DNA of 5,852 nt. Origin: Planctomycetota bacterium (lineage in GTDB: Bacteria > Planctomycetota > Planctomycetia > Planctomycetales > Planctomycetaceae). The DNA lies in the NCBI GenBank assembly GCA_024278285.1, contig JAJRTM010000454.1, positions 1 to 5,852 of the forward strand. Direction: 5' to 3'. Within the stretch, counting starts at the first letter, position 1. Each line of letters opens with the position of its first letter. Positions 1 to 5,852 of this stretch are shown here, one piece after another. The notes under the pieces are model-generated. The model was not told the DNA's origin, ran no database searches, and worked only from the letters and a program-made list of their open reading frames with translations. The position numbers were made by a program, and so were the translations under genes.

Positions 1-1
1 G

Positions 2-484
2 GTAAAAACGAAGATTGAAGGGAAGCTCTTCGGCGAAACACTTGCCAAGACAGCACAAATTGCTGATAAGTTGACGATCATCAATTCGATGAGTCATGGC
101 GAAGCGGCTCATGAGCGTGGCACGCACAACATGTTTACCGGGTATCGTCCGAGTCCGGCGCTCAAGTTTCCAAGTATTGGGACGATTATCAGCCAGCAAT
201 TTGGACCGAGAAATAATTTGCCGCCTTATGTTTGCATTCCAAACCAGCCGAACGAGTTTGCGGGAACGGGGTATCTCAGTTCTTCGTTTGCTCCGTTTAG
301 TTTAGGTTCCGATCCTGCAAGTGGTGGTTTCAAAGTACGTGATTTGAATATGTCCGCAGGGATTGATGAATCGCGTTTTGCGACTCGCCGAAGTGCACTG
401 GAAGCAGTTAACGATCACTTCCAAAAACTGGAAAAATCTGACAAGCTTTCTGCAATGGATACGTTCTACGAGCGAGCTTATTAG
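2..484 (+). CDS. DUF1501 family protein, N-terminal side fragment (5' end outside window, ends at in-frame TAG)
   Basis: This frame is open from the left edge to a TAG at 482-484, giving 160 visible codons. The true start lies upstream; the TTG at 71 sits inside conserved sequence and is not the start. Recognisable DUF1501 landmarks are SMSHGEAAHERGTHNMFTGY (86-145), then FGPRNNLPPYVCIPNQPNE, GTGYLSSSFAPFSLGSDPA and GGFKVRDLN, and finally DTFYERAY just before the stop. DUF1501 proteins belong to the alkaline phosphatase/sulfatase-like fold, are usually exported (often with a Tat signal, which would lie outside this window) and are commonly encoded beside DUF1549/DUF1553 genes in planctomycetes. 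Their substrate is not established. Family members are roughly 430-480 residues, so about 80-130 N-terminal residues are missing to the left. Family assignment is firm. Whether a stable product is made is doubtful, because the stop removes the metal-site-like half. Confidence 0.88.
   Translation, partial: VKTKIEGKLFGETLAKTAQIADKLTIINSMSHGEAAHERGTHNMFTGYRPSPALKFPSIGTIISQQFGPRNNLPPYVCIPNQPNEFAGTGYLSSSFAPFSLGSDPASGGFKVRDLNMSAGIDESRFATRRSALEAVNDHFQKLEKSDKLSAMDTFYERAY
482..484 (+). other. in-frame amber (TAG) codon interrupting the DUF1501 gene
   Basis: The stop falls between ERAY and LISSPQAREAFDL, a stretch that is continuous in intact DUF1501 proteins. The frame is the same on both sides (2-481 and 485-1060), and no bases need to be added or removed to rejoin them. 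One substitution from CAG, AAG or GAG would create this TAG; a polar residue such as Gln or Glu fits the position. The remainder of the gene shows no further decay. This fits a recent nonsense mutation or a base-call error. Read-through or suppression is possible, but nothing nearby argues for it. Confidence 0.85.
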
Positions 485-520
485 CTGATCAGCTCTCCAC
501 AGGCACGTGAAGCATTTGAT

Positions 521-1060
521 TTGAATAAAGAAGACGCCAAACTTCGCGATGCCTACGGTCGCAACACCGCTGGTGCTCGCATGTTGATGGCTCGCCGGCT
601 TGTTGAAGCGGGTGTGCGACTGGTCAACCTGACTTACGGTGGCTGGGATATGCACGGCAGAATCGTGGCTGGCTTTAAAAGTCAGATGCCTCCGTTTGAC
701 CAAGCTTTCTCTCAATTGATTACTGACTTGGATCAACGAGGTTTGCTCGATAGTACAATTGTGATGGTCTCTTCTGAATTTGGTCGAACACCAAAAATGA
801 ATAAAGATGCTGGACGCGATCATTGGCCAAAAGTATTCAGTGTTGTTCTGGCTGGTGGTGGAGTAAAACGGGGCTATGTTCATGGAGCCTCGGATGCGAC
901 CGCGACTGAACCGGAAAGAGACGCCGTTGGTTGTCAGGATCTATTCTCTACGGTTTATCATACCTTGGGAATTAACTCCGACAAAGAAATCATGGCACCG
1001 GGTGATCGCCCCATCGAAATTGTGAACGGTGGGAAAGTCATCAAAGAGATTCTTGCTTGA
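521..1060 (+). CDS. DUF1501 family protein, C-terminal side fragment (same gene as 2-484, after the TAG)
   Basis: The frame is open from 485 and continues the DUF1501 gene to a TGA at 1058-1060. The coordinates given use the TTG at 521 as a formal start. Other possible restarts are ATG at 581 and 587, but none has a convincing Shine-Dalgarno sequence, so independent translation is unlikely. Family landmarks include YGRNTAGARMLMARRLVEAG, TYGGWDMHGRI with Asp at 647-649 and His at 653-655, SSEFGRTPKMN starting in the 770s, GRDHWPKVFSVVLAGGGVKRG with His at 821-823, and the closing MAPGDRPIEIVNGGKVIKEI. The Asp, His, Glu and DHW positions resemble the metal-binding region of the alkaline phosphatase/sulfatase-like fold. 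The end is family-typical, so the C-terminus is complete. I interpret this as the distal half of one interrupted gene rather than a second gene. Confidence 0.8.
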   Translation: MNKEDAKLRDAYGRNTAGARMLMARRLVEAGVRLVNLTYGGWDMHGRIVAGFKSQMPPFDQAFSQLITDLDQRGLLDSTIVMVSSEFGRTPKMNKDAGRDHWPKVFSVVLAGGGVKRGYVHGASDATATEPERDAVGCQDLFSTVYHTLGINSDKEIMAPGDRPIEIVNGGKVIKEILA

Positions 1061-1076
1061 ATTCGTAAATAAAGAC

Positions 1077-1114
1077 CCCTTCTGAATCATCGAGAGTGAT
1101 TCAGTAAGGGTTTT
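1077..1114 (+). terminator. intrinsic terminator after the DUF1501 gene
   Basis: It begins 17 bases past the DUF1501 stop. The arm CCCTT + CTGAATCA (1077-1089) pairs with TGATTCAG (1097-1104) and AAGGG (1106-1110). A single bulged T lies at 1105 and the loop has seven bases. TTTT follows at 1111-1114. The 13-bp stem is strong, but the U-tract is short (four T, then G). It should separate DUF1501 transcription from the genes to the right. Confidence 0.8.
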
Positions 1115-1133
1115 GTGGATATATCGATCTTTA

Positions 1134-1161
1134 TAGACAGGCTTGTTTTATCTGTTAGATT
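1134..1161 (+). promoter_or_regulatory. candidate sigma70-type extended -10 promoter for the PPC-protein gene
   Basis: TAGACA at 1134-1139 differs from TTGACA at one base. After a 16-base spacer comes TAGATT at 1156-1161 (4 of 6 matches to TATAAT), preceded by TG at 1153-1154 in the extended -10 position. The predicted start of transcription is near 1168, leaving a leader of about 90 bases. The site lies just past the terminator, where a promoter is needed, but planctomycete promoter consensus is poorly defined, so this is a candidate only. Confidence 0.4.
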
Positions 1162-1172
1162 ATATGGTACCT

Positions 1173-1190
1173 GTGAAGCGGGGGCTTCGC
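1173..1190 (+). promoter_or_regulatory. leader stem-loop with GGGG loop, upstream of the PPC-protein gene
   Basis: GTGAAGC (1173-1179) pairs with GCTTCGC (1184-1190) to give a 7-bp stem with one T-G wobble and a GGGG loop. No T-run follows, so it is not an intrinsic terminator. If the promoter at 1134-1161 is right, the hairpin starts about five bases into the mRNA, a position where stem-loops can slow 5'-end decay. It does not resemble a riboswitch class I know. The base pairing is visible; the function is inference. Confidence 0.4.
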
Positions 1191-1240
1191 GGGAGGGAGA
1201 CTGTAAGTAAATCTGACTGCTGCAACTATCTCCGTGAGCT

Positions 1241-1248
1241 AAAGGGGG
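1241..1248 (+). promoter_or_regulatory. Shine-Dalgarno sequence for the PPC-protein gene
   Basis: AAAGGGGG ends seven bases before the ATG at 1256 and supports that start. A second purine-rich stretch at 1191-1200 (GGGAGGGAGA) lies about 55 bases upstream with no useful start codon after it. Confidence 0.7.
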
Positions 1249-1255
1249 ACTGCTC

Positions 1256-3757
1256 ATGTGGAGTCAATTACCGACTTTACAATTTCGTTCTGCATCGTTT
1301 CTGTTTTGTATGACTGTCAGCCTGGTTTTGTTTTCAGGTTTGGCAACTCAGCAAGTTCACGCGACTGATCCGCAGTTAAGTACACTGACGCCTTACGGTG
1401 CCAAGCTGGGGGATGAAATTGTCGTCACCTTCAACGGAGATCGCCTTGATGACGCAGAAGAAATTCTGTGCAACGAACCCGGCCTTCAGTTTTCGGAACT
1501 GACCGTTCTCAAAGACAAAAAAGGAAAGCAGATTACCGTCAAGGTAAAAGTGCTCCCGAATGCTGTGTTGGGGACACATCGCCTGCGCATCAGAACGAAA
1601 TCTGGTATTTCCAAGTTAGCTAATTTCTTCGTCGGGGCTTATCCCGTTGTTAATGAGAAAGAGCCTAATACCGATTTTACGACTCCCCAGACCATAGAAA
1701 TTAATGTGACGGTTCATGGTCGTATTGACCGGGAAGATGTCGATTACTTTGCTGTGAAAGCTAAAAAAGGAGAGCGGTTAACCATCGAAGTCGAAGGACT
1801 CCGTATGGGAACGTACTACCAGGGCGGAACATTTTTTGATCCGTATGTCGCGATTATGAATGCGAGCCGATTCGAACTGGATGCCTGTGATGATCGTGCA
1901 TTAACTCGGCAAGATGGCTTTGCTTCCATCATCGTTCCTGAAGACGGCACCTATTATATATTGGTGCGAGATGCTTCTTACGGCGGACATGGAGCTTCGT
2001 TGTATCGGGCGCATATCGGCAATTTTGCTCGACCGGTCGGAACACTTCCTTCGGGAGGAAAGCCGGGAGAAGTTCTTAAAGTGAAATTGCTGGGCGATGT
2101 CGCTGGCGATTTTGAGCAGGCAGTTACGATTCCTTCTGTGAAGCCACTTGAATTTGGGATTTTTGCCAAGAGTAATAACCTGTTCACACCAACCTGGAAT
2201 CCGTTATGGGTTTCGTCTTTGAATAATGTGATTGAAGTCGAACCGAATGAAACGATTGCTCAAGCAACCGTGATGTCAATCCCCTCGGCTGCCAATGGAT
2301 ACCTGTCATCCGCTGAAGACAGCGATTATTTCAAGGTGACGATGAAGAAAAACGAGCAGGTCGATATCGATGTGATCGCTAGACGAGTTCGCTCTTCCAT
2401 CGATTCTGTTGTTAATGTTTATAATGCCAAAGGGGGCAGGCTTGCTGGTGACGACGACCGCAAGCGTCCCGATAGCTGGGTCCGCTTCAAGGCACCTGCT
2501 GATGGAGATTACTTCATTAAAGTGATTGATCAACTTGGTAAAGGTGGTCCCGATTATTACTACCGCATTGAAGTTACGCCTGTCACTCCCAAGATGACAA
2601 TCACCAGTAACGAAGTCACCCGTTACGTTCAGCCAGATGTGGAAATCCCGGAAGGTCGCCGCGTGGCATTTTTAGCCAGTGTGAAACGCGAAAACTTTGG
2701 AGGCGCTGTCACTTTTACTGCAAGCAATCTACCGGCAGGTGTCACCATCGAAGCTCCGGAAACCTGGGCGAAAGATGGCGTCGTGCCTATCATGTTTCAT
2801 GCTCCCGCAAAATCTCCCTTGGGGGCTAAGTTTGCAACAGTGACAGGAACGTGGGTTAATCCGGGCAACGCCAAGCAAATCGTAACAGCCAGGATTGTTC
2901 AGGAGCATATGCGAATTCGCGGGCGCAACCAGAACAATTATATCTGGAAAGAAAACTTCGATGTCATTCCGATTGTCACCACTCAGCACATTCCGTTTGA
3001 TGTGAAAATTATTGAACCGAAAGCACCAGTGGTACGCGGCGGGTCGATGCAGTTGAGAGTTGTTGCAACACGCGATGAAGGTTTCGATGCCGATATTCAA
3101 TTGCTCCTTCTGCAAACCCCTCCCGGTGTCAATGCGAGCCGTTCGATTAAAATTGTCAAAGGAAAAAACGAAGCGCTCATCCCGATGAATGCTTCGGGCA
3201 ATGCTCCGATTCGAGAATCGCATATTACCGTCCGGGCAATAGCCAGGGTCGGCAATGCGAATATCGAAATTTGCACTCCGTTCGTGAAATATCGGGTTGC
3301 TGATCAATACATGAAACTGAAATATGTCACTTCCGCGGTGGAACGAGGTTCAAGCCTCGAATTCCCTATTCAAATTGAAAATGTGACACCATTTGAAGGC
3401 AAGGCTAAAGTAGAACTGATTGGTTTACCTAATAAAGTAACGACCGTTCCACAGGAAATTACGAAGGATACAAAAGAAGTTGTCTTTCCGATTAAGACCG
3501 ATGCAACATCGCCACTGGGAGAACATAAGAATCTATTTTGTCGCATTACTGTGATGGAAAATGGCGAACCGGTTCTGCATAACATTGGAACCGGACGTTT
3601 ACGGCTTAATAAGCCGGCTCCCAAAATTGTTAAGAAGGCAGCCCCGAAGAAAGCGGCTCCCAAGAAGGTCGCTGCCGTAGCACCGAAAAAGAAAGTTCTT
3701 TCGCGGCTTGAAATGCTCCGAGAGCAGCAAAAAGCGATACGAGAGAATGCAAAATAA
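1256..3757 (+). CDS. secreted protein with two PPC (pre-peptidase C-terminal) domains, Ig-like repeats and a Lys/Ala/Pro-rich tail
   Basis: The product has 833 residues. A signal peptide covers residues 1-36 (hydrophobic FLFCMTVSLVLFSGLA, cleavage site VHA|TDP), so the protein is exported. Residues about 37-127 resemble an IPT/Ig-like fold (LTPYGAKLGDEIVVTFNGD...). PPC domain 1 spans about 133-253 with EPNTDF, DVDYF (161-165) and PEDGTYYILVRD. PPC domain 2 spans about 325-441 with EVEPNE, DSDYF (355-359) and PADGDYFIKVID. Further beta-sandwich segments follow (about 447-785), including FGGAVTFTASNLPAGVTIEA near 481, typical of Ig-like domains in COG1470-type proteins. The tail (786-833) has three APKK units and then a charged helix-like end (LSRLEMLREQQKAIRENAK). 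No protease or other catalytic domain is visible. PPC domains usually accompany secreted enzymes, but in planctomycetes they also form stand-alone proteins beside DUF1549/DUF1501 genes. A structural, adhesive or partner-binding role is my inference. The start is set by the Shine-Dalgarno at 1241-1248 and the signal peptide. Confidence 0.93.
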   Translation: MWSQLPTLQFRSASFLFCMTVSLVLFSGLATQQVHATDPQLSTLTPYGAKLGDEIVVTFNGDRLDDAEEILCNEPGLQFSELTVLKDKKGKQITVKVKVLPNAVLGTHRLRIRTKSGISKLANFFVGAYPVVNEKEPNTDFTTPQTIEINVTVHGRIDREDVDYFAVKAKKGERLTIEVEGLRMGTYYQGGTFFDPYVAIMNASRFELDACDDRALTRQDGFASIIVPEDGTYYILVRDASYGGHGASLYRAHIGNFARPVGTLPSGGKPGEVLKVKLLGDVAGDFEQAVTIPSVKPLEFGIFAKSNNLFTPTWNPLWVSSLNNVIEVEPNETIAQATVMSIPSAANGYLSSAEDSDYFKVTMKKNEQVDIDVIARRVRSSIDSVVNVYNAKGGRLAGDDDRKRPDSWVRFKAPADGDYFIKVIDQLGKGGPDYYYRIEVTPVTPKMTITSNEVTRYVQPDVEIPEGRRVAFLASVKRENFGGAVTFTASNLPAGVTIEAPETWAKDGVVPIMFHAPAKSPLGAKFATVTGTWVNPGNAKQIVTARIVQEHMRIRGRNQNNYIWKENFDVIPIVTTQHIPFDVKIIEPKAPVVRGGSMQLRVVATRDEGFDADIQLLLLQTPPGVNASRSIKIVKGKNEALIPMNASGNAPIRESHITVRAIARVGNANIEICTPFVKYRVADQYMKLKYVTSAVERGSSLEFPIQIENVTPFEGKAKVELIGLPNKVTTVPQEITKDTKEVVFPIKTDATSPLGEHKNLFCRITVMENGEPVLHNIGTGRLRLNKPAPKIVKKAAPKKAAPKKVAAVAPKKKVLSRLEMLREQQKAIRENAK

Positions 3758-3763
3758 CCCTCC

Positions 3764-3829
3764 TGAATAACACCAGTTGCCTGTAACTATTTTTTTGAGG
3801 CAAACCAGCCGGCTCGTTATTCAATAGTT
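3764..3829 (+). repeat. inverted repeats in the gap between the PPC-protein and DUF1549 genes
   Basis: The 101-base gap (3758-3858) holds two perfect inverted pairs: TGAATAAC (3764-3771) with GTTATTCA (3816-3823), and AACTATT (3785-3791) with AATAGTT (3823-3829). The pairs interlock, so they could form alternative hairpins or a pseudoknot. A weak 5-bp stem (AGTTG/TAACT, 3775-3788) precedes a run of seven T at 3790-3796 and could act as a leaky terminator, lowering but not stopping read-through. In AT-rich spacer DNA such pairings can arise by chance. No convincing promoter is visible here, which favours co-transcription of the two genes. Confidence 0.3.
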
Positions 3830-3844
3830 GTTTGTGAATATTTG

Positions 3845-3850
3845 AAGAGG
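3845..3850 (+). promoter_or_regulatory. Shine-Dalgarno sequence deciding the start of the DUF1549 gene
   Basis: AAGAGG ends eight bases before the ATG at 3859. An earlier ATG at 3851 abuts the motif and reads only Met-Lys-Lys before TGA at 3860-3862, so it cannot be the start. The ATG at 3871 (residue 5) has no comparable motif. Confidence 0.65.
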
Positions 3851-3858
3851 ATGAAAAA

Positions 3859-5852
3859 ATGAGATCGATAATGATTCGACCTGTACTTATTACTCGGTTT
3901 GCTAGACTTGCGATGTTTTCCGCGGTGGCTTGCCTGGCGGTTTTATGTACGGGTTCTGCCCAGGCTGCTGATCGGACAATTGTCAAGCTGGGTGTTTACC
4001 CTCCCGCAGTCAATTTGAAGACGGCGAAAGATCGTCAGTCGATGGTTATCCAGGCCATTTACGCCGATGGTGTGACAGAAGAAGTAACGAGCCAGACAGC
4101 ATTCGCTCTGGAAGGTGCCGCTTGTGTCCGCATCGATGGACGAGTTCTGTATCCTCTGGCAGATGGTCAAGCACAGCTCAAATGTAGTTATGGCGGAAAA
4201 GAAGTTAAAATCCCGATTAGCGTTGCCGAAGCGAAAACGCCTCGTCCCGTCAGTTTCAAGCTGGATATCATGCCGATTATGATGCGAACCAGTTGTAACA
4301 CCGGAAGTTGTCACGGTTCTGCACGCGGGAAAGATGGCTTTAATCTTTCCATCTTCGGCTTCGATCCTGATGGAGACCTCTACCGAATTACACGCGAACA
4401 ATTGGGACGCCGTATTAACCTTGCAGTTCCCAAGGCCAGTCTGATGGTCGAAAAAGCTGTCGGTGCCGTTCCTCATACAGGCGGCAAATGTTTCGATATC
4501 GATTCCGAATACAGTAAAGATATTATCGAATGGATTGCCACCAGTTGCCCCAAAGACCCTGCTGATATTCCCACTTGTGATGCCGTGAATGTCTATCCCA
4601 AGCAAGCGGTTCTTGATGGGGCAGGCTCCACTCAACAGATGACCGTTGTTGCTCACTTTACTGATGGAACCGAACGCGATGTCACGCACCTGGCACTGTT
4701 TCAATCGAGCAATGATAACTCTGCAACAATCGACAAGCTGACCGGAATGGTTACTGCCGGGAAACGCGGCGAAGCTTTCATCATGGCTCGTTTTGCTTCC
4801 CATACTGTTGGGTCTCAGTTTATTGTTCTGCCTAAAGGACTGGTTTTTGAACCGACTAAAGAAAAAACGATCAACTATGTCGATGAACTTGTTTTGCTCA
4901 AGCTGAAAAAACTGCGCATGACCCCTTCTACGATTTGTTCAGATGAAGTCTTTGTTCGTAGAATTTATATCGACATGGTCGGCATGGTGCCTAATCGCGA
5001 GCAATTTGAAACTTTCATTGCAAACAAGGCACCCGATAAACGAGCAAAGTTAATTGATGAACTGCTCCAGAAAAAAGAATTCACTGAGTTGTGGGTTTCT
5101 AAATGGGCAGAATGGCTGATGATGCGATCCAGTAATCGCGTCAGTTACAAAGCAATTGTTTTGTACTACAACTGGTTGGCGGATCAAATTGGCAGCAATG
5201 TTCCCCTTGATAAGATGGTTGTTAACTTGCTCACCAGCACCGGCGGAACATTTAGTGAACCTGCCACTAATTATTACGAACTGGAAACAAATAACCTGAA
5301 AGTCGCTGAGAATATCGCACAAACTTTCATGGGCATGCGGATTCAATGTGCACAATGCCACAATCATCCGTTTGATCGTTGGACACAGGATGACTATTAC
5401 AACTTCGCTGCGTTCTTCTCTCAGGTTGGTCGCAAGCAAGCTGAAGATTATCGCGAGCGAATTATTTATAACCGAGGCAGCGGAGAAGTCCGTCACCCAG
5501 TGACCAAAAAAAATGCTGTCCCCGTTTTCCTGGGGGGACGACAACCCGATGTGAAAGGGAAAGACCGCAGAGAAATCATGGCGAAATGGCTCGCTTCTCC
5601 GGAGAACCCGTACTTTGCAGAGAACTTTGTGAATCGCATCTGGCAGCAGTATTTCGGTATCGGAATTATTGATCCTGTGGATGATATTCGTGTCAGTAAC
5701 CCTGCAACCAACCCTGAACTGCTCAAAGCATTAGCAAAAAAGTTTACAGATTCTGGTTACGATTCGCGTCAACTGATTCGTGAAATCTGCAATTCAAATA
5801 CCTATCAGCGATCTACGAAACGAAATAAAACCAACGAAACAGACGAAACGAA
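3859..5852 (+). CDS. exported Big2-like / PSCyt1-like / DUF1549 / DUF1553 protein, 3' end outside window
   Basis: The frame is open from the ATG at 3859 to the right edge (664 complete codons, no stop). The signal peptide is residues 1-36 (hydrophobic FARLAMFSAVACLAVLCTG, cleavage AQA|AD). Residues about 46-122 look like a degenerate bacterial Ig (Big2-like) domain (VYPPAVNL, AIYADGVTEEVT). Residues about 136-232 are a PSCyt1-like segment with CNTGSCHG (C146, C151, H152), GFNLSIFGFDPDGD, RRINLAVPKASLMVEKA and VPHTGG (H206). Residues about 245-327 are a clearer Big2-like domain (VYPKQAVL, HFTDGTERDVTH). DUF1549 (PSCyt2) starts at YVDEL (340) and ends with CAQCHNHPFDRWTQDDYYNF, a CXXCH heme-c-type motif at C497, C500 and H501. 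DUF1553 (PSD1) starts near 557 (FLGGRQPD, WLASPENPYFAENFVNRIW) and is cut by the window end just after NTYQRSTKRNKTNETDET. Heme binding and a surface role are inferred from motifs; the biochemical function of this family is not established. It lies 101 bases after the PPC gene on the same strand, probably in one operon. Confidence 0.94.
   Translation, partial: MRSIMIRPVLITRFARLAMFSAVACLAVLCTGSAQAADRTIVKLGVYPPAVNLKTAKDRQSMVIQAIYADGVTEEVTSQTAFALEGAACVRIDGRVLYPLADGQAQLKCSYGGKEVKIPISVAEAKTPRPVSFKLDIMPIMMRTSCNTGSCHGSARGKDGFNLSIFGFDPDGDLYRITREQLGRRINLAVPKASLMVEKAVGAVPHTGGKCFDIDSEYSKDIIEWIATSCPKDPADIPTCDAVNVYPKQAVLDGAGSTQQMTVVAHFTDGTERDVTHLALFQSSNDNSATIDKLTGMVTAGKRGEAFIMARFASHTVGSQFIVLPKGLVFEPTKEKTINYVDELVLLKLKKLRMTPSTICSDEVFVRRIYIDMVGMVPNREQFETFIANKAPDKRAKLIDELLQKKEFTELWVSKWAEWLMMRSSNRVSYKAIVLYYNWLADQIGSNVPLDKMVVNLLTSTGGTFSEPATNYYELETNNLKVAENIAQTFMGMRIQCAQCHNHPFDRWTQDDYYNFAAFFSQVGRKQAEDYRERIIYNRGSGEVRHPVTKKNAVPVFLGGRQPDVKGKDRREIMAKWLASPENPYFAENFVNRIWQQYFGIGIIDPVDDIRVSNPATNPELLKALAKKFTDSGYDSRQLIREICNSNTYQRSTKRNKTNETDET

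Noticed and set aside
482..484. TAG as a pyrrolysine or other recoded codon
   Set aside because: No recoding element is evident next to it, intact family members have an ordinary residue here as far as I recall, and planctomycetes are not known for routine amber recoding. Mutation or sequencing error is simpler.
302..883. 193-codon minus-strand open frame
   Set aside because: It runs opposite conserved DUF1501 sequence on the + strand, and its translation looks like antisense of that gene.
2729..3307. 192-codon minus-strand open frame
   Set aside because: It is antisense to the Ig-like region of the PPC protein, with no domain or start signal of its own.
3638..3694. APKK-coding stretch as a DNA-level tandem repeat
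   Set aside because: The protein units are similar, but the codons differ between units and the spacing is uneven (5 and 7 residues). It is better described as a low-complexity protein tail.
3807..3814. AGCCGGCT palindrome as an operator site
   Set aside because: An 8-base self-complementary sequence is expected by chance in DNA of this length, and no promoter is visible beside it.
3943..4803. 286-codon minus-strand open frame
   Set aside because: It lies opposite the Big2-like/PSCyt1 part of the exported DUF1549 protein, whose frame has clear family motifs. The minus-strand translation shows no recognisable domain and has no convincing ribosome binding site.
5050..5726. two overlapping minus-strand open frames (164 and 77 codons)
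   Set aside because: Both lie opposite the DUF1549/DUF1553 coding sequence with its intact motifs, and the translations carry no recognisable features.

Overview
The window looks like chromosomal DNA of a planctomycete (Planctomycetota, probably order Planctomycetales). The evidence is the protein set: a DUF1501 protein, an exported protein with two bacterial pre-peptidase C-terminal (PPC) domains, and an exported Big2-like / PSCyt1-like / DUF1549 / DUF1553 protein. These families are strongly expanded, and often neighbours, in planctomycete genomes. Base composition is close to balanced by eye, which fits lower-GC members of the order, but no genus can be assigned. All genes lie on the + strand.

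Layout. Positions 2-1060 hold the C-terminal part of a DUF1501 gene that enters from the left edge. It is cut by one in-frame TAG at 482-484, with well-conserved family sequence on both sides in the same frame. It is therefore a fresh pseudogene, a sequencing or assembly error, or (least likely) a read-through gene. A good intrinsic terminator follows at 1077-1114. The rest of this 195-base gap holds a candidate extended -10 promoter (1134-1161), a leader hairpin (1173-1190) and a clear Shine-Dalgarno sequence (1241-1248). Next comes an 833-residue secreted PPC protein (1256-3757) with a Lys/Ala/Pro-rich C-terminal tail. After a 101-base gap with only weak terminator potential, a large DUF1549/DUF1553 protein begins at 3859 and runs off the right edge; its 664 complete codons are open throughout.

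How the genes may work together. Both complete N-termini carry signal peptides, so the second and third products should act outside the cytoplasmic membrane. The third has a CX4CH motif in a PSCyt1-like segment and a CXXCH motif at the end of DUF1549, so it may carry heme c, though this is not proven. DUF1501 proteins belong to the alkaline phosphatase/sulfatase-like fold and are usually encoded next to DUF1549/DUF1553 genes. The likely reading is a cell-surface module of unknown substrate. The terminator and promoter layout suggests the PPC and DUF1549 genes form a new transcription unit separate from the DUF1501 gene to the left. I saw no RNA genes, CRISPR array, insertion sequence or integrase.
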